The position numbers and the translations under genes are program-made. From [Leptolyngbya] sp. JSC-1 (GTDB taxonomy: Bacteria; Cyanobacteriota; Cyanobacteriia; Elainellales; Elainellaceae), in assembly GCA_000733415.1 (NCBI GenBank), contig KL662191.1, forward strand, positions 4,619,423 to 4,683,422: a stretch of DNA of 64,000 nt, given 5' to 3'. The notes beneath the pieces are model-generated. The model did no database searches. It had not been told where the DNA came from and saw only the letters and a list, made by a program, of their open reading frames with translations. This document shows, one piece after another, positions 1 through 8,152 of this stretch (position 1 is its first letter; every line of letters starts with the position of its first letter).

Positions 1-1372
1 GGAGCTGGTCACTGAAGCGCAAAATTCCTAGCGGCACTAAATCTGACGGCAGTTGGGGCAGAAATTCGTCTGCGTGCAGCGCGGTTGGATTAGGACTATA
101 GGCAAACAGCACCACCCGCAAGCCTTGCTCTACCCCAGACTGAATGTAGTCAGTCATGTCGGCACTCAGCAGGCCGGTGGTGGTCAGCAACACTTCGGGA
201 GCACCCAGCAGATACACCCCCCGCCGATCGGCATCATCAAACGCAACCGCACTCCACTTGCGAGCCGAGGAAAAGGGAACTTCGGCTTTCAGATAGCGCT
301 TTTGGCCCGGACAGGCGGCAGCAATCGCTTCGCTGGTGCGATTACTCGTGCCCAGGTTGGCGGCAAAATCACCCAATAGCTCGCGCAACTCAGCTTCTGA
401 GATCCCAATCGGGTAAACCTCCTGCAAATGAATCTGGTTCGTGGTCAGCGTCCCGGTTTTGTCGAGGCAGAGCGTATCGACATTACTGAGCGATTCCACC
501 GCATTTGCCTGCTGAATCAGTACATCCTGACCTACCATCCGCACTGCCCCTAAGCCATAGGCCAGCGTGATCGCCAGCAGCAGACCTGCCGGAACTAGGC
601 CAGCAATCACCGCAAACCGCTGCACAATTTCGTTCACCGAATAGCTGCTGCTGAGGTAGCTAATGCCCACGAGCGTCCAAAGGAAGCAGGCAATCAGCAT
701 GAAAATCCGAATCACCACGTTGATCTCGACCTGCAAGGGCGTCAGCGAGCGGCGGAACATGCGCGCCCCGGCCATTAGCTTGTAGGCCACGGTTTCGCTG
801 CCCACTTTTTGGGCCTCGTAGCAAGCGGTGCCGCTAACGCAAAAACTGCCGGAATAGACCGGATCGCCCGTATGTTTGGGAATCAAATCCGACTCGCCCG
901 TCAGCAGGGATTCATCCACCTCCATGCGGCCCTCGCCCACCACCTGCCCATCCACCACAATCTGGTCGCCTGCCCGCACCAGCAGAATGTCACCCCGAAC
1001 AATTTCACTGGGGTCAATTTGCCGCTCGCGGCCCTGGCGAATCACGGTCGCTTTGGGCCGGTTCAGCAGGGCAATCCGGTCGAGTTGGTGTTTGGCCCAG
1101 CTTTCCTGGTAGATGTTGACCAAAACGCCGCCAAAAATCACAATGATCACCAAAATGCCATCACTGAATCGCCCCAGCCGAAACATCACCAGACTGATGG
1201 CAAAGAAGATGGTATTGATGACCGTGAAGAGATTTTCTTGCAGAATTTGGCGATAGGAACGGCTGCTTTGCAGTTTGGCTGTATTTCCTTCTCCAGCGGC
1301 ACGCCGTTTGATCACCTCATGTTCGCTGAGTCCGTTGGGCAGAGAGGGGCTGTCATCGACTGGGTTAGTCAT
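1..1372 (-). CDS. Cation-translocating P-type ATPase, 3' part missing (window edge)
   Basis: This is the N-terminal 457 codons of a P-type (HAD superfamily) ATPase that pumps a cation across a membrane; the gene runs off the left edge. The start is the ATG at 1370-1372 (MTNPVDDSPSL). In order the protein shows a short cytosolic N-terminus, a first membrane pair near residues 50-85 (NTIFFAISL and GILVIIVIFGG), the actuator-domain loop with the TGES dephosphorylation motif (coded near 890-905), a second membrane pair, and the phosphorylation motif DKTGTLT (coded near 450-475), whose Asp is phosphorylated by ATP. The rest of the P and N domains and the C-terminal helices lie outside. The general pattern is that of calcium/magnesium-type pumps and not of CPx heavy-metal pumps: no metal-binding CxxC domain is present before the first helix. 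The substrate cannot be assigned. It is divergent from pyrR with about 100 bp between the starts. Confidence 0.9.
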   Translation of the reverse strand, partial: MTNPVDDSPSLPNGLSEHEVIKRRAAGEGNTAKLQSSRSYRQILQENLFTVINTIFFAISLVMFRLGRFSDGILVIIVIFGGVLVNIYQESWAKHQLDRIALLNRPKATVIRQGRERQIDPSEIVRGDILLVRAGDQIVVDGQVVGEGRMEVDESLLTGESDLIPKHTGDPVYSGSFCVSGTACYEAQKVGSETVAYKLMAGARMFRRSLTPLQVEINVVIRIFMLIACFLWTLVGISYLSSSYSVNEIVQRFAVIAGLVPAGLLLAITLAYGLGAVRMVGQDVLIQQANAVESLSNVDTLCLDKTGTLTTNQIHLQEVYPIGISEAELRELLGDFAANLGTSNRTSEAIAAACPGQKRYLKAEVPFSSARKWSAVAFDDADRRGVYLLGAPEVLLTTTGLLSADMTDYIQSGVEQGLRVVLFAYSPNPTALHADEFLPQLPSDLVPLGILRFSDQL

Positions 1373-1471
1373 GCATCACTCGTTGGGAGATCGATTCAGG
1401 GTTTGATGCAAGGTGGGAAGCATCAAGGGGATAATACGGAAAAATGCACTACTCAATTCTTTTATACAAAT

Positions 1472-2011
1472 ATGCCCCCTGAAGTCGTTGAGATTCTCTC
1501 AGCCGATGAGCTGCGCCGTACCCTGACCCGCCTAGCTTCTCAAATTGTAGAGCGCTCAGGCGACCTGTCGAAGCTAGTGTTACTGGGCATTTACACTCGT
1601 GGCGTACCGTTAGCGGAACTGCTAGCGCGGCAAATCGAAACCCTAGAGCGGGTCTCCATTCCGGTTGGCTCACTGGATATCACGTTCTACCGCGATGACC
1701 TTGACCAGATCGATCTGAGAACACCAGAACGAACCGACATCCCGTTTGATCTGGCTGGCAAAACCGTCGTCCTCGTCGATGACGTGATCTTCAAAGGCCG
1801 CACCATCCGCGCTGCCCTCAATGCCATCAACGACTATGGCCGACCCGAACTGATCCGCCTCGCCGTGCTAGTCGATCGCGGCCACCGAGAAGTTCCCATC
1901 CACCCTGACTTCACCGGCAAAACGTTACCCACCGCCAAAGAAGAGAAAGTAAAAGTTTATTTGCAATCCACCGACGGACGAGACGGAATCGAGTTGATCA
2001 AGCGAAGCTAG
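1472..2011 (+). CDS. pyrR: Bifunctional pyrimidine regulator PyrR / uracil phosphoribosyltransferase
   Basis: This is a 179-residue phosphoribosyltransferase-fold protein, the usual PyrR length. The PRPP-binding loop VVLVDDVIFKGRTIRAAL lies near residues 95-112, and the LLGIYTRGVPLA segment near 38-49 and VDRGHRELP-like segment near 132-140 (here VDRGHREVP) are typical of PyrR. In Gram-positive bacteria PyrR binds pyr mRNA and also makes UMP from uracil and PRPP; in cyanobacteria the enzyme activity is the safer assignment, and no attenuator is visible here. The frame stays open far upstream (to 809) only because it shadows the ATPase gene on the other strand; the start MPPEVVEILS at 1472 is where family similarity begins. 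It overlaps the end of thiS tail to tail by 4 bp. A dihydroorotase-like pyrC paralogue lies about 48 kb away, so there is no pyr operon. Confidence 0.92.
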   Translation: MPPEVVEILSADELRRTLTRLASQIVERSGDLSKLVLLGIYTRGVPLAELLARQIETLERVSIPVGSLDITFYRDDLDQIDLRTPERTDIPFDLAGKTVVLVDDVIFKGRTIRAALNAINDYGRPELIRLAVLVDRGHREVPIHPDFTGKTLPTAKEEKVKVYLQSTDGRDGIELIKRS

Positions 2012-2232
2012 AAGCTAACTGTTCCTCCCCCCACAATCGTGACAATCTCTAGCCGATCGCCATTCTGGATTTGAGTTTCGCTCCAGAACTGACGGTGCAG
2101 AATTTCGCCATTGTATTCCACCGCCACCAAGCGGGGATTCATACCCAACTGTTCCAACAGGTCAGGCAGGCGAGTTTGGACCGGACACTGCCGTGGCTCA
2201 CCATTCACCTGTAACGTCACCAACTCACTCAT
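2008..2232 (-). CDS. thiS: Sulfur carrier protein ThiS
   Basis: This small ubiquitin-fold protein carries sulfur as a C-terminal thiocarboxylate for formation of the thiamine thiazole ring. The core is clear: LQVNGEPRQCPVQT, LLEQLGMNPRLVAVEYNGEILHR, GDRLEIVTIVGGG. The preferred start is the ATG at 2230-2232 (MSELVTLQVNG); an upstream in-frame start at 2247 would add five residues. An oddity is that the Gly-Gly that must be C-terminal for adenylation is followed by four more residues (TVSF) before the stop, so either this tail is trimmed or the protein is used differently. It lies about 80 bp downstream of thiE on the same strand, forming a likely thiE-thiS operon. Its 3' end overlaps pyrR by 4 bp. 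Confidence 0.88.
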   Translation of the reverse strand: MSELVTLQVNGEPRQCPVQTRLPDLLEQLGMNPRLVAVEYNGEILHRQFWSETQIQNGDRLEIVTIVGGGTVSF

Positions 2233-2270
2233 GCGATTGCGTCTCAACCCTTAAACCCTAAACCACCTAA

Positions 2271-2284
2271 CTCAAAACTTAAAA
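2271..2284. repeat. Heptamer pair CTCAAAA/CTTAAAA (STRR-like)
   Basis: One 14-bp unit made of CTCAAAA and CTTAAAA lies between thiE and thiS. It is a cyclic permutation of the reverse complement of the tandem unit at 39245-39293 and differs by one base from the unit at 27499-27543, so it belongs to a dispersed heptanucleotide family. Confidence 0.5.
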
Positions 2285-2325
2285 CTACGTGCTCCGCACA
2301 GGCTGCGCCACCAAAACTTAGAACT

Positions 2326-3519
2326 TTATGATTTGACCGCCCGAATCGTTTGCACCCGCTGCATTTGCGAGACAAAGAACTGCGTCATCAGTGTGGGCTG
2401 TTCCGCCTCCATGATCGCACGAACGACAGCAATCCGCTCTGCTCCAGCAGACAGCACATCGGCCAAATTTTCCGCATTGATGCCGCCAATCGCGAACCAG
2501 GGCACTGTGGCATGTTTGGCGGCATAGCGCACATACTCCAATCCAGCCGCCGCTCGCCCGGCTTTGGTAGGCGTTTCGTAAACTGGACCGACGCCAATGT
2601 AATCTGCCCCTTCTTCGATCGCCCGCCGCATTTCTTCTGGGTTAGTTGTGGAGCGGCCAATGATCCGCTGGGAGCCAAGCAACTGCCGCGCTAAAGCAAT
2701 CGGCACATCGGCTTGGCCCAAATGCACACCGTCCGCCTCTACGGCAAGAGCCAGATCCACCCGGTCGTTGATGATGAACAGGGCATTATAGCGGTGACAG
2801 AGCTGTCTTAGCTTAGTGGCGGTGCTGATGCGGGTCAGGTCGTCTGCCGTTTTGTCCCGATATTGGACCAGCGTTAGCCCACCCTGAAGCGCGGCCTCCA
2901 CAACGGCCAGCAGATTGTCAACTGGCGAAGTTACCAGGTAGAGATAGGATTGTTTGAGCTTTTGGTGCCGCTGATGGCCCGTCAGGTTGCTTTCCAGCGT
3001 GTAGACTCGGTAGCGCATCTGCTTGCACGCGGTGGCCATTGGCTCGGAATAGAGTTTGCCGTATTCTTCCAGAACCCTCAGCGCCTCTTGGGTGCGGCAA
3101 AAGTTGCTGCGCAGCAGTTCGGTGATATTGGCTCGCTGCTGTTCGTTGGGATGGGTCAACTCGGTGCCCGGATCGTTCGGCGTATCTCTAGCAGACCGAA
3201 TCTCTTCTCGATGCCACTGGCCCAGTTCTTGCCGCAGTTGCTTGCATTCCTCAGTGAACTGGGCGTGATTGAGGCCAAAGCGACACCATTCCTCGATAAT
3301 GCGCAGTCCTTCGCGGGCACGGTCTAGATTCGCATCCAGAATCCGCAGAACCGTGGGTTGGCCTACCCCAATCGACTGAGGTAAGGAATTGAGTGGATTG
3401 GACTGATTGGTGGGTTGATTCACAGGTACAGAATTTACAGGCAGAGAATTTACAGGAACAGTAGGTTGATAGGTTATTTGCACGACCGGCTTGGGCGAGC
3501 GGAAGAGTATATGTTTCAT
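2326..3519 (-). CDS. thiE: Thiamine-phosphate synthase with N-terminal ThiD2-like domain
   Basis: This 397-residue protein joins HMP-PP and thiazole phosphate into thiamine phosphate in the cytoplasm. The C-terminal half (from about residue 190) is a ThiE TIM barrel: LVQYRDK, IINDRVDLALAVEADGVHLGQ, GRSTTNPEEM, YIGVGPVYETPTK and WFAIGGI are the diphosphate and substrate loops. The N-terminal domain (about 55-175, beginning ILDANLDRAREGLRIIEEW) matches the ThiD2-type domain that cyanobacterial ThiE proteins carry and that has been linked to HMP-phosphate kinase activity. The first 50 residues are low complexity with repeated PVNS/PVNQ units and are probably disordered; part of this may be untranslated if a later start is used. 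It is followed by thiS on the same strand. Confidence 0.93.
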   Translation of the reverse strand: MKHILFRSPKPVVQITYQPTVPVNSLPVNSVPVNQPTNQSNPLNSLPQSIGVGQPTVLRILDANLDRAREGLRIIEEWCRFGLNHAQFTEECKQLRQELGQWHREEIRSARDTPNDPGTELTHPNEQQRANITELLRSNFCRTQEALRVLEEYGKLYSEPMATACKQMRYRVYTLESNLTGHQRHQKLKQSYLYLVTSPVDNLLAVVEAALQGGLTLVQYRDKTADDLTRISTATKLRQLCHRYNALFIINDRVDLALAVEADGVHLGQADVPIALARQLLGSQRIIGRSTTNPEEMRRAIEEGADYIGVGPVYETPTKAGRAAAGLEYVRYAAKHATVPWFAIGGINAENLADVLSAGAERIAVVRAIMEAEQPTLMTQFFVSQMQRVQTIRAVKS

Positions 3520-3819
3520 GCTACGTTACGAGCTGCGTGACGGTTGATCCTGACGAAGGTTGATTTTAGAAAAGCCGCTTTCAGGAAAAACAGCTTTAGC
3601 CAAAAAAATTTAGCGCAACTTGTTTCTGTCAGAGAAAAATCGTGCAAAATTTAGTAAATCTACTTGTATACGCTACGGAAAGGGTGAGAACAGCAAATTG
3701 ATGCAGAACCACTCCAGGGTTAGCGTCTGCCAGTAGATCTCACATGCGTCACTGCGGTCAATTCATTCACCGTTGCCGCCGTTTTCTTTAATGGGTCTTA
3801 ATGGGTCAGGAGCAGGTTC
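3520..3819. other. Gene-free divergent promoter region (thiE / DUF1565 gene)
   Basis: This 300-bp AT-richer stretch separates two divergently transcribed genes and should hold both promoters. I see no convincing -35/-10 pair, riboswitch core or strong hairpin. In particular I could not recognise a TPP riboswitch ahead of thiE. Confidence 0.5.
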
Positions 3820-6072
3820 ATGTCGTTGAGTTCTCCCCACCGCGATGGTCTACTGGTCTTCCAGCTTTTTTTCCAGCTTTTTGCCGAGTCCAGCTTTTTG
3901 CAGAACAGCCTGCGCCACAACCTACGCAATACTCTGCACCACAGTCGATTGATGTCTCTCCTGGTTGGAGCATCGACGGTGCTGCTGGTAGGGAATCGTC
4001 CAACCGCCGCTCTAACGCAGGCGCAGACCCATCCCAGCGCTGAGGTGGCCCAGCGAAACAGTAATCAAACTCCCACTACGCCAACCCAGCGAACGATCTG
4101 GGTGAATGCTCAAGCCGGCAATGATCACAAAGCCGATGGCAGCGAACAAGCTCCCTTTCGCACCCTGACCCGCGCCCTAGAATCCGTTCGCCCCAACACG
4201 GTGATCCAACTGGCTGCTGGCACCTACAGCACCGAGACCGGCGAAGTGTTTCCGATTGTGCTAAAGCCGGGGGTCACTGTCCAAGGCAACCCCGATCATC
4301 TAGGACAAGGTATCGTGATTCGTGGCGGTGGTTCCTACAGCAGTCCGACGCTGGGCCGCCAAAACGTCACCTTAGTTGGAGACAATCGCGCCACGCTCAC
4401 GGGCGTTACGGTCACTAACCCCACCATGCGAGGACATGGATTGTGGATAGAAGTGGGAAGTCCTACCATCCGCCACAGCACCTTCATCAACAGCCGGAAT
4501 GCCGGAGTGGTGATCACCGGCAGCAGCACAGCGATTGTCGAACATAATTTGTTTGTTTTGAATCGGGGCAGTGGTCTGGTGATTAGCGGTCATGCCCAAC
4601 CGGAGGTACGCCAGAACACTTTGCAGCGGACCGGCTCAGGCATCACGATCACAGAAAACGCCGCGCCCCAAATCGTTAGCAATCGCGTCAGCCAAAACCG
4701 AGACGGCATCGTGGTCCAAGGCAATGCTCACCCACTCTTGCGCAGCAACACCATTGAAGACAACGACCGAGACGGTTTGATTGTGATTGCTCAGGCCCAA
4801 CCCAACCTCGGCACCAACAAAGAACCCGGCAACAATTCCTTTATCAACAACCGTCAGCACGACATTAATGCTCTGGCTACTAATCAAATTCTGCCAGCCT
4901 ATGGCAACCAAATTGCCGCTGACCGCCTGACCGGAGAGGTCGATCTAACCGGCAAAGCTCCCTTGATAAGTGTCACAACTATCGCTTCAGCGGCAGACCG
5001 TCTCCCCGCCACTCAGGTGCCTCGTTCGCCTCAACCCTCAACCCGCTCACGACCAACTCCAGCTCCCACTACAGCCAGCCAGACCACTGCTCCATCCCCT
5101 AGTCTGATTTCCAGTCTGCCGCCCGCTCGGCCTCAACCGCAAACTAGTGATCAGACCAATCCTCAGAGTAGTTCTCCAGCCCAAGCGCAAACGAACTTGC
5201 CAATTAGTACTCCCAATAATTTCCTGAACCGTGGGCAGAGCAATCCTCAAACCAATGCTCAGACTAATTCGCGTCCGAATCGTTCGGTTGTTCTAGCAAG
5301 TGCAACAACTGCGCCAACCCGTTCAACCAACTCGGTACCGATTTTAGTCCCAGCGCCAGAAACAACCGCTCCTGCAGCGATCAACCTGACCGTACCGCCT
5401 CCAGAACGCCCCAGCGCCCAGTCTCCTCTCCCCGCTTCTCGCCCTACCAGAAACCAACCCTTGAATCAAACCCTAGCAGCTTCAACCCAAACGGCAAGAG
5501 CCATTGAGATCGCCGTTCCACCACCTGAGCGCCCGCAAACGGTACCCACTACCGCCTCTCAAGTCCCACCTCAATTGGAAAATGTAGTGATCACAGTGGC
5601 AGCCAGTTTACCGCGTCAGAATTTTGCCGCAACGCGGCCCGCGGCTCCGACGCTAGGCGGCACTCCGATCAATATCCCGGTACCGCCGCCAGAACGGACC
5701 GCTGCCCGTGTCTCGACTAGTTCCTCAAGTAGCGCCTCGAATTCTGCTGTTGCGACCCGCATCTTGCCAGTACCGGCTGGAGAAATTCCTTTGGGCAATA
5801 CGAGTGGGATGGCAAAAATCAGCATTGGCGATTCGAGCCGGAATGGCACGCTGTTGGCTCGGCATAATCTCCAATTTCGTGTGGTGGTTGAAACCGCAGA
5901 TGAGTCAGCCCAATCTCTTGTGCAATCCCTTGTGCCTGGGGCATTTGTCACTTCGTTTAATGGCCAGTCCGTAATCCAAATTGGAGCGTTTAGTAGTCGG
6001 GAAAATGCGGAAGCCGCGGTGGAAATGTTGAGTCGCAGTGGATTACGGGGTATTATTCAGCCAATGGAATAA
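3820..6072 (+). CDS. Secreted DUF1565 beta-helix protein with Pro-rich linker and SPOR-like C-terminus
   Basis: This 750-residue protein has three parts. A DUF1565-type right-handed beta-helix spans about residues 90-375: it opens IWVNAQAGNDHKADGSEQAPFRTLTRAL, has the ITVQ/VTVQG-type turns and a series of stacked repeats ending in NN/GSGI turns. A Ser/Thr/Pro/Gln-rich linker covers about 375-670 and contains three VPPPER units (near 525, 567 and 625). The C-terminal 70 residues (RVVVETADE... VIQIGAFSSRENAEAAVEML) look like a SPOR-type domain, which in other proteins binds denuded peptidoglycan. A hydrophobic segment MSLLVGASTVLLVG at residues 45-58 is a better signal peptide than the long N-terminus, so translation may begin at the ATG at 3952. 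I infer a cell-wall or outer-envelope location; the beta-helix suggests glycan contact, but no catalytic residues are evident. Confidence 0.75.
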   Translation: MSLSSPHRDGLLVFQLFFQLFAESSFLQNSLRHNLRNTLHHSRLMSLLVGASTVLLVGNRPTAALTQAQTHPSAEVAQRNSNQTPTTPTQRTIWVNAQAGNDHKADGSEQAPFRTLTRALESVRPNTVIQLAAGTYSTETGEVFPIVLKPGVTVQGNPDHLGQGIVIRGGGSYSSPTLGRQNVTLVGDNRATLTGVTVTNPTMRGHGLWIEVGSPTIRHSTFINSRNAGVVITGSSTAIVEHNLFVLNRGSGLVISGHAQPEVRQNTLQRTGSGITITENAAPQIVSNRVSQNRDGIVVQGNAHPLLRSNTIEDNDRDGLIVIAQAQPNLGTNKEPGNNSFINNRQHDINALATNQILPAYGNQIAADRLTGEVDLTGKAPLISVTTIASAADRLPATQVPRSPQPSTRSRPTPAPTTASQTTAPSPSLISSLPPARPQPQTSDQTNPQSSSPAQAQTNLPISTPNNFLNRGQSNPQTNAQTNSRPNRSVVLASATTAPTRSTNSVPILVPAPETTAPAAINLTVPPPERPSAQSPLPASRPTRNQPLNQTLAASTQTARAIEIAVPPPERPQTVPTTASQVPPQLENVVITVAASLPRQNFAATRPAAPTLGGTPINIPVPPPERTAARVSTSSSSSASNSAVATRILPVPAGEIPLGNTSGMAKISIGDSSRNGTLLARHNLQFRVVVETADESAQSLVQSLVPGAFVTSFNGQSVIQIGAFSSRENAEAAVEMLSRSGLRGIIQPME

Positions 6073-6133
6073 AAGTCTCAGCAATTTGGTCTGAGTGCTC
6101 ATCCTCGGGCAGACAAGGGAGAGCATTAATCCA

Positions 6134-6808
6134 ATGGCTATTCGTAAACAGCATGATGCGCTTAGCGCTAGTTTCATGGTTCTGAGCTTTGCCACCGCAG
6201 CTCTGCTGATTGCCATGCAGATCACGGGTGAGCGAAGCAGAAGTGTGGCGACGAATTCTAGCTCTCGTCCTGAGACTAGCTCAACAGTGGCTCAGCGAAC
6301 CACTCCAGCTACGCAAACGTCAACAGCCCAGAAACAGTCACAATCTGCCGCCCAGCCTGACTCCGCTCAAAGTGGCCTGGACCAGATTTTATCCGCCTCC
6401 CATCCGGTCGCGCTGATGCGGCAGTCTCGGCTAGTGGTGGATTTGAGCGAACGCCAGGTTTCCCTATACCAGGACGGCAGGTTGCAGGTCAACTATGCCA
6501 TTGCAGTGGGGCGAGAAGGTTGGGAAACCCCAGCCGGTGAGTTTCGGGTGATCAATATGCAGGAGAATCCGGCTTGGCAAAATCCGATTACCGGCGAAAC
6601 CTTTGCTGAGGGTATAGACAATCCGCTCGGCTCTCGCTGGATCGGCTTTTGGACCGATGGTACTCATCAAATCGGCTTTCACGGCACCCGCCAGGAAGAG
6701 TTTATTGGACAGGCTGTGTCGCATGGCTGTATCCGAATGCGCGAGGCCGATATTCAGTCTCTTTATACCCAAGTGGCGATCGGCACTCCGGTAATTGTCC
6801 AACCCTAA
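6134..6808 (+). CDS. L,D-transpeptidase (YkuD family)
   Basis: This protein cross-links peptidoglycan or attaches ligands to it through a cysteine L,D-transpeptidase domain. The YkuD domain occupies the last ~120 residues: LVVDLSERQVSLYQDG at its start, GREGWETPAGEF, then the catalytic block IGFHGTRQEEFIGQAVSHGCIRM with His and Cys in the S-H-G-C-I-R signature. An N-terminal hydrophobic stretch (SFMVLSFATAALLIAM) acts as signal or anchor and is followed by a Ser/Thr/Gln-rich linker of about 60 residues. I choose the ATG at 6134, which has AAGGGAG about 11 bases upstream, over an in-frame GTG at 6095. It follows the DUF1565/SPOR gene by 61 bp on the same strand, so the two wall-related genes may be co-transcribed. 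Confidence 0.9.
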   Translation: MAIRKQHDALSASFMVLSFATAALLIAMQITGERSRSVATNSSSRPETSSTVAQRTTPATQTSTAQKQSQSAAQPDSAQSGLDQILSASHPVALMRQSRLVVDLSERQVSLYQDGRLQVNYAIAVGREGWETPAGEFRVINMQENPAWQNPITGETFAEGIDNPLGSRWIGFWTDGTHQIGFHGTRQEEFIGQAVSHGCIRMREADIQSLYTQVAIGTPVIVQP

Positions 6809-7148
6809 AGGTTCGGCTCTCAAAAATCACTCAGCCCAGCCTTGAAACAGAGCGCTATCTAGAGCACCATTTGCCGTCCTTGCGGATTACGGTTATCCCT
6901 CTCTGGTTCGGTTTTGCCCAGATAGGCGAAACGATAAACTAGAAGAGTAACAAATTTGTAACGTTTGGTTAATTTCAGTGGGTTAGCCATTCCGGGTCAC
7001 TAACAAGTCACTAAGAAACTGGTTGCGATAGTTTGCCACTGGGGTGACACGGTTCCGGCTGCATGAAGAAATAGCTTACAGTCGCGGTTGACCCCCGAAC
7101 CCAGCCAAAGCCGGTACGTTTCACATCAGCTTGGATAGGCGAGGGATT
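6809..7148. other. Gene-free region upstream of the DUF1517 gene
   Basis: No coding region is supported in these 340 bp. A 10-bp palindrome ACAAATTTGT sits at 6950-6959 within two GTTAC-like half sites read on the minus strand (GTTACA and GTTACT, 5 bp apart). This could be an operator but does not fit the HLR1 spacing exactly. Confidence 0.4.
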
Positions 7149-8120
7149 ATGCTCAAAACATTGTCTAGGTTTATCAAACCGTTTATTAAGCCGGTAATTG
7201 CCGCAACGTTGGCGATTGTGCTCGTGTTTGGTCAGGCACAGGGCGCATTGGCTGCCGGTAGCGGTGGCCGGATTGGAGGCGGTAGCTTCCGCATGCCCAG
7301 TCGCACGGCACCCCCCAGCCGCACCTACACGCCTTCTCCCGGTGGTTATGGCGGCGGTTATTACTTTCCGGGCGGCGGATTTGGCTACGGCTATCCGTTT
7401 CTTGTGCCTACCTTTGGCATCGGTGGTGCCTTTACCGGGTTGTTTACCTTGTTGATCTTTATTTCCATTGCAGGCTTCCTGGTGAGGGCGTTTCGTTCTA
7501 CCCAGTCAAGTGACGGCTTAGAAGGTTACAGCTCTAACCCAACCGTGTCTCTGACCAAGCTGCAAGTGGGCCTGCTGTCTCAAGCCCGCAGCTTACAGAC
7601 CGACCTGAATCGGATTGCCGAAATGGCCGACACGGGTTCTTCCGAAGGCTTGGCTCAAGTGCTGCAAGAAACGACCCTAGCGCTGCTGCGGCATCCCGAA
7701 TATTGGGTCTACGCTGGTCAGCAAAATCAGCTCACGTCGCTCCAGGCGGCTGAAAATCAGTTCAACCGATTGGCCTTGTCCGAGCGCAGCAAATTTAATG
7801 CTGAAACCTTGTCGAACGTCGATACTCTGCTGAAGCACGCCGATGCGAAAGCAGCTCTGCCGTCATCGGGTGAGTTGGCAACCCTGGATCAGGCTCCGGG
7901 CGAGTACATTGTGGTGACACTGCTGGTGGCAACCCAAGGCAAACTAGAATTGCCGCGGATCAATAGCTCGCAAGAGCTACGCCAAGCCCTCTCTCAACTC
8001 GGTTCTGTGCCTAGCGACAAGCTGCTGGCCCTAGAAGTGCTCTGGACACCGCAGCAGGAGGGTGACACGCTGTCGTCAGACGAGGTGATTGCCCAATACC
8101 CAGATCTGGCCCTGGTGTAG
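7149..8120 (+). CDS. DUF1517 domain-containing membrane protein
   Basis: This is a cyanobacterial/plastid-type DUF1517 protein of about 323 residues. It has an N-terminal signal-like helix (FIKPVIAATLAIVLVFGQAQGALA), a Gly/Ser/Pro/Tyr-rich stretch with GGGSFRMPSR and GGYGGGYYFPGGGFGYGYP, a transmembrane helix (IGGAFTGLFTLLIFISIAGFLVRAF) and a soluble C-terminal domain beginning TVSLTKLQVGLLSQARSLQTDL and ending in the LEVLWTPQ...DTLSSDEVI block typical of the family. Members are thylakoid or envelope associated, and their biochemical role is unknown to me. The ATG at 7149 is preferred because GAGGG lies 5-6 bases upstream; an in-frame TTG at 7131 lacks a ribosome site. Confidence 0.85.
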   Translation: MLKTLSRFIKPFIKPVIAATLAIVLVFGQAQGALAAGSGGRIGGGSFRMPSRTAPPSRTYTPSPGGYGGGYYFPGGGFGYGYPFLVPTFGIGGAFTGLFTLLIFISIAGFLVRAFRSTQSSDGLEGYSSNPTVSLTKLQVGLLSQARSLQTDLNRIAEMADTGSSEGLAQVLQETTLALLRHPEYWVYAGQQNQLTSLQAAENQFNRLALSERSKFNAETLSNVDTLLKHADAKAALPSSGELATLDQAPGEYIVVTLLVATQGKLELPRINSSQELRQALSQLGSVPSDKLLALEVLWTPQQEGDTLSSDEVIAQYPDLALV

Positions 8121-8152
8121 GAGACTTTTAGACCAATTAATCTAAATCTGAA

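Noticed and set aside
809..1471. Upstream extension of pyrR (open frame of 221 extra codons)
   Set aside because: It is a shadow of the P-type ATPase gene on the other strand; PyrR similarity and length begin at the ATG at 1472.
2248..3600. TPP riboswitch near thiE/thiS
   Set aside because: No recognisable THI-box core (such as CTGAGA with downstream ACCTGATC) was found upstream of thiE or between thiE and thiS.
6943..6966. HLR1-like site (two GTTAC half sites)
   Set aside because: The half sites are separated by 5 bp and the second is not a perfect match; HLR1 needs 4 bp.
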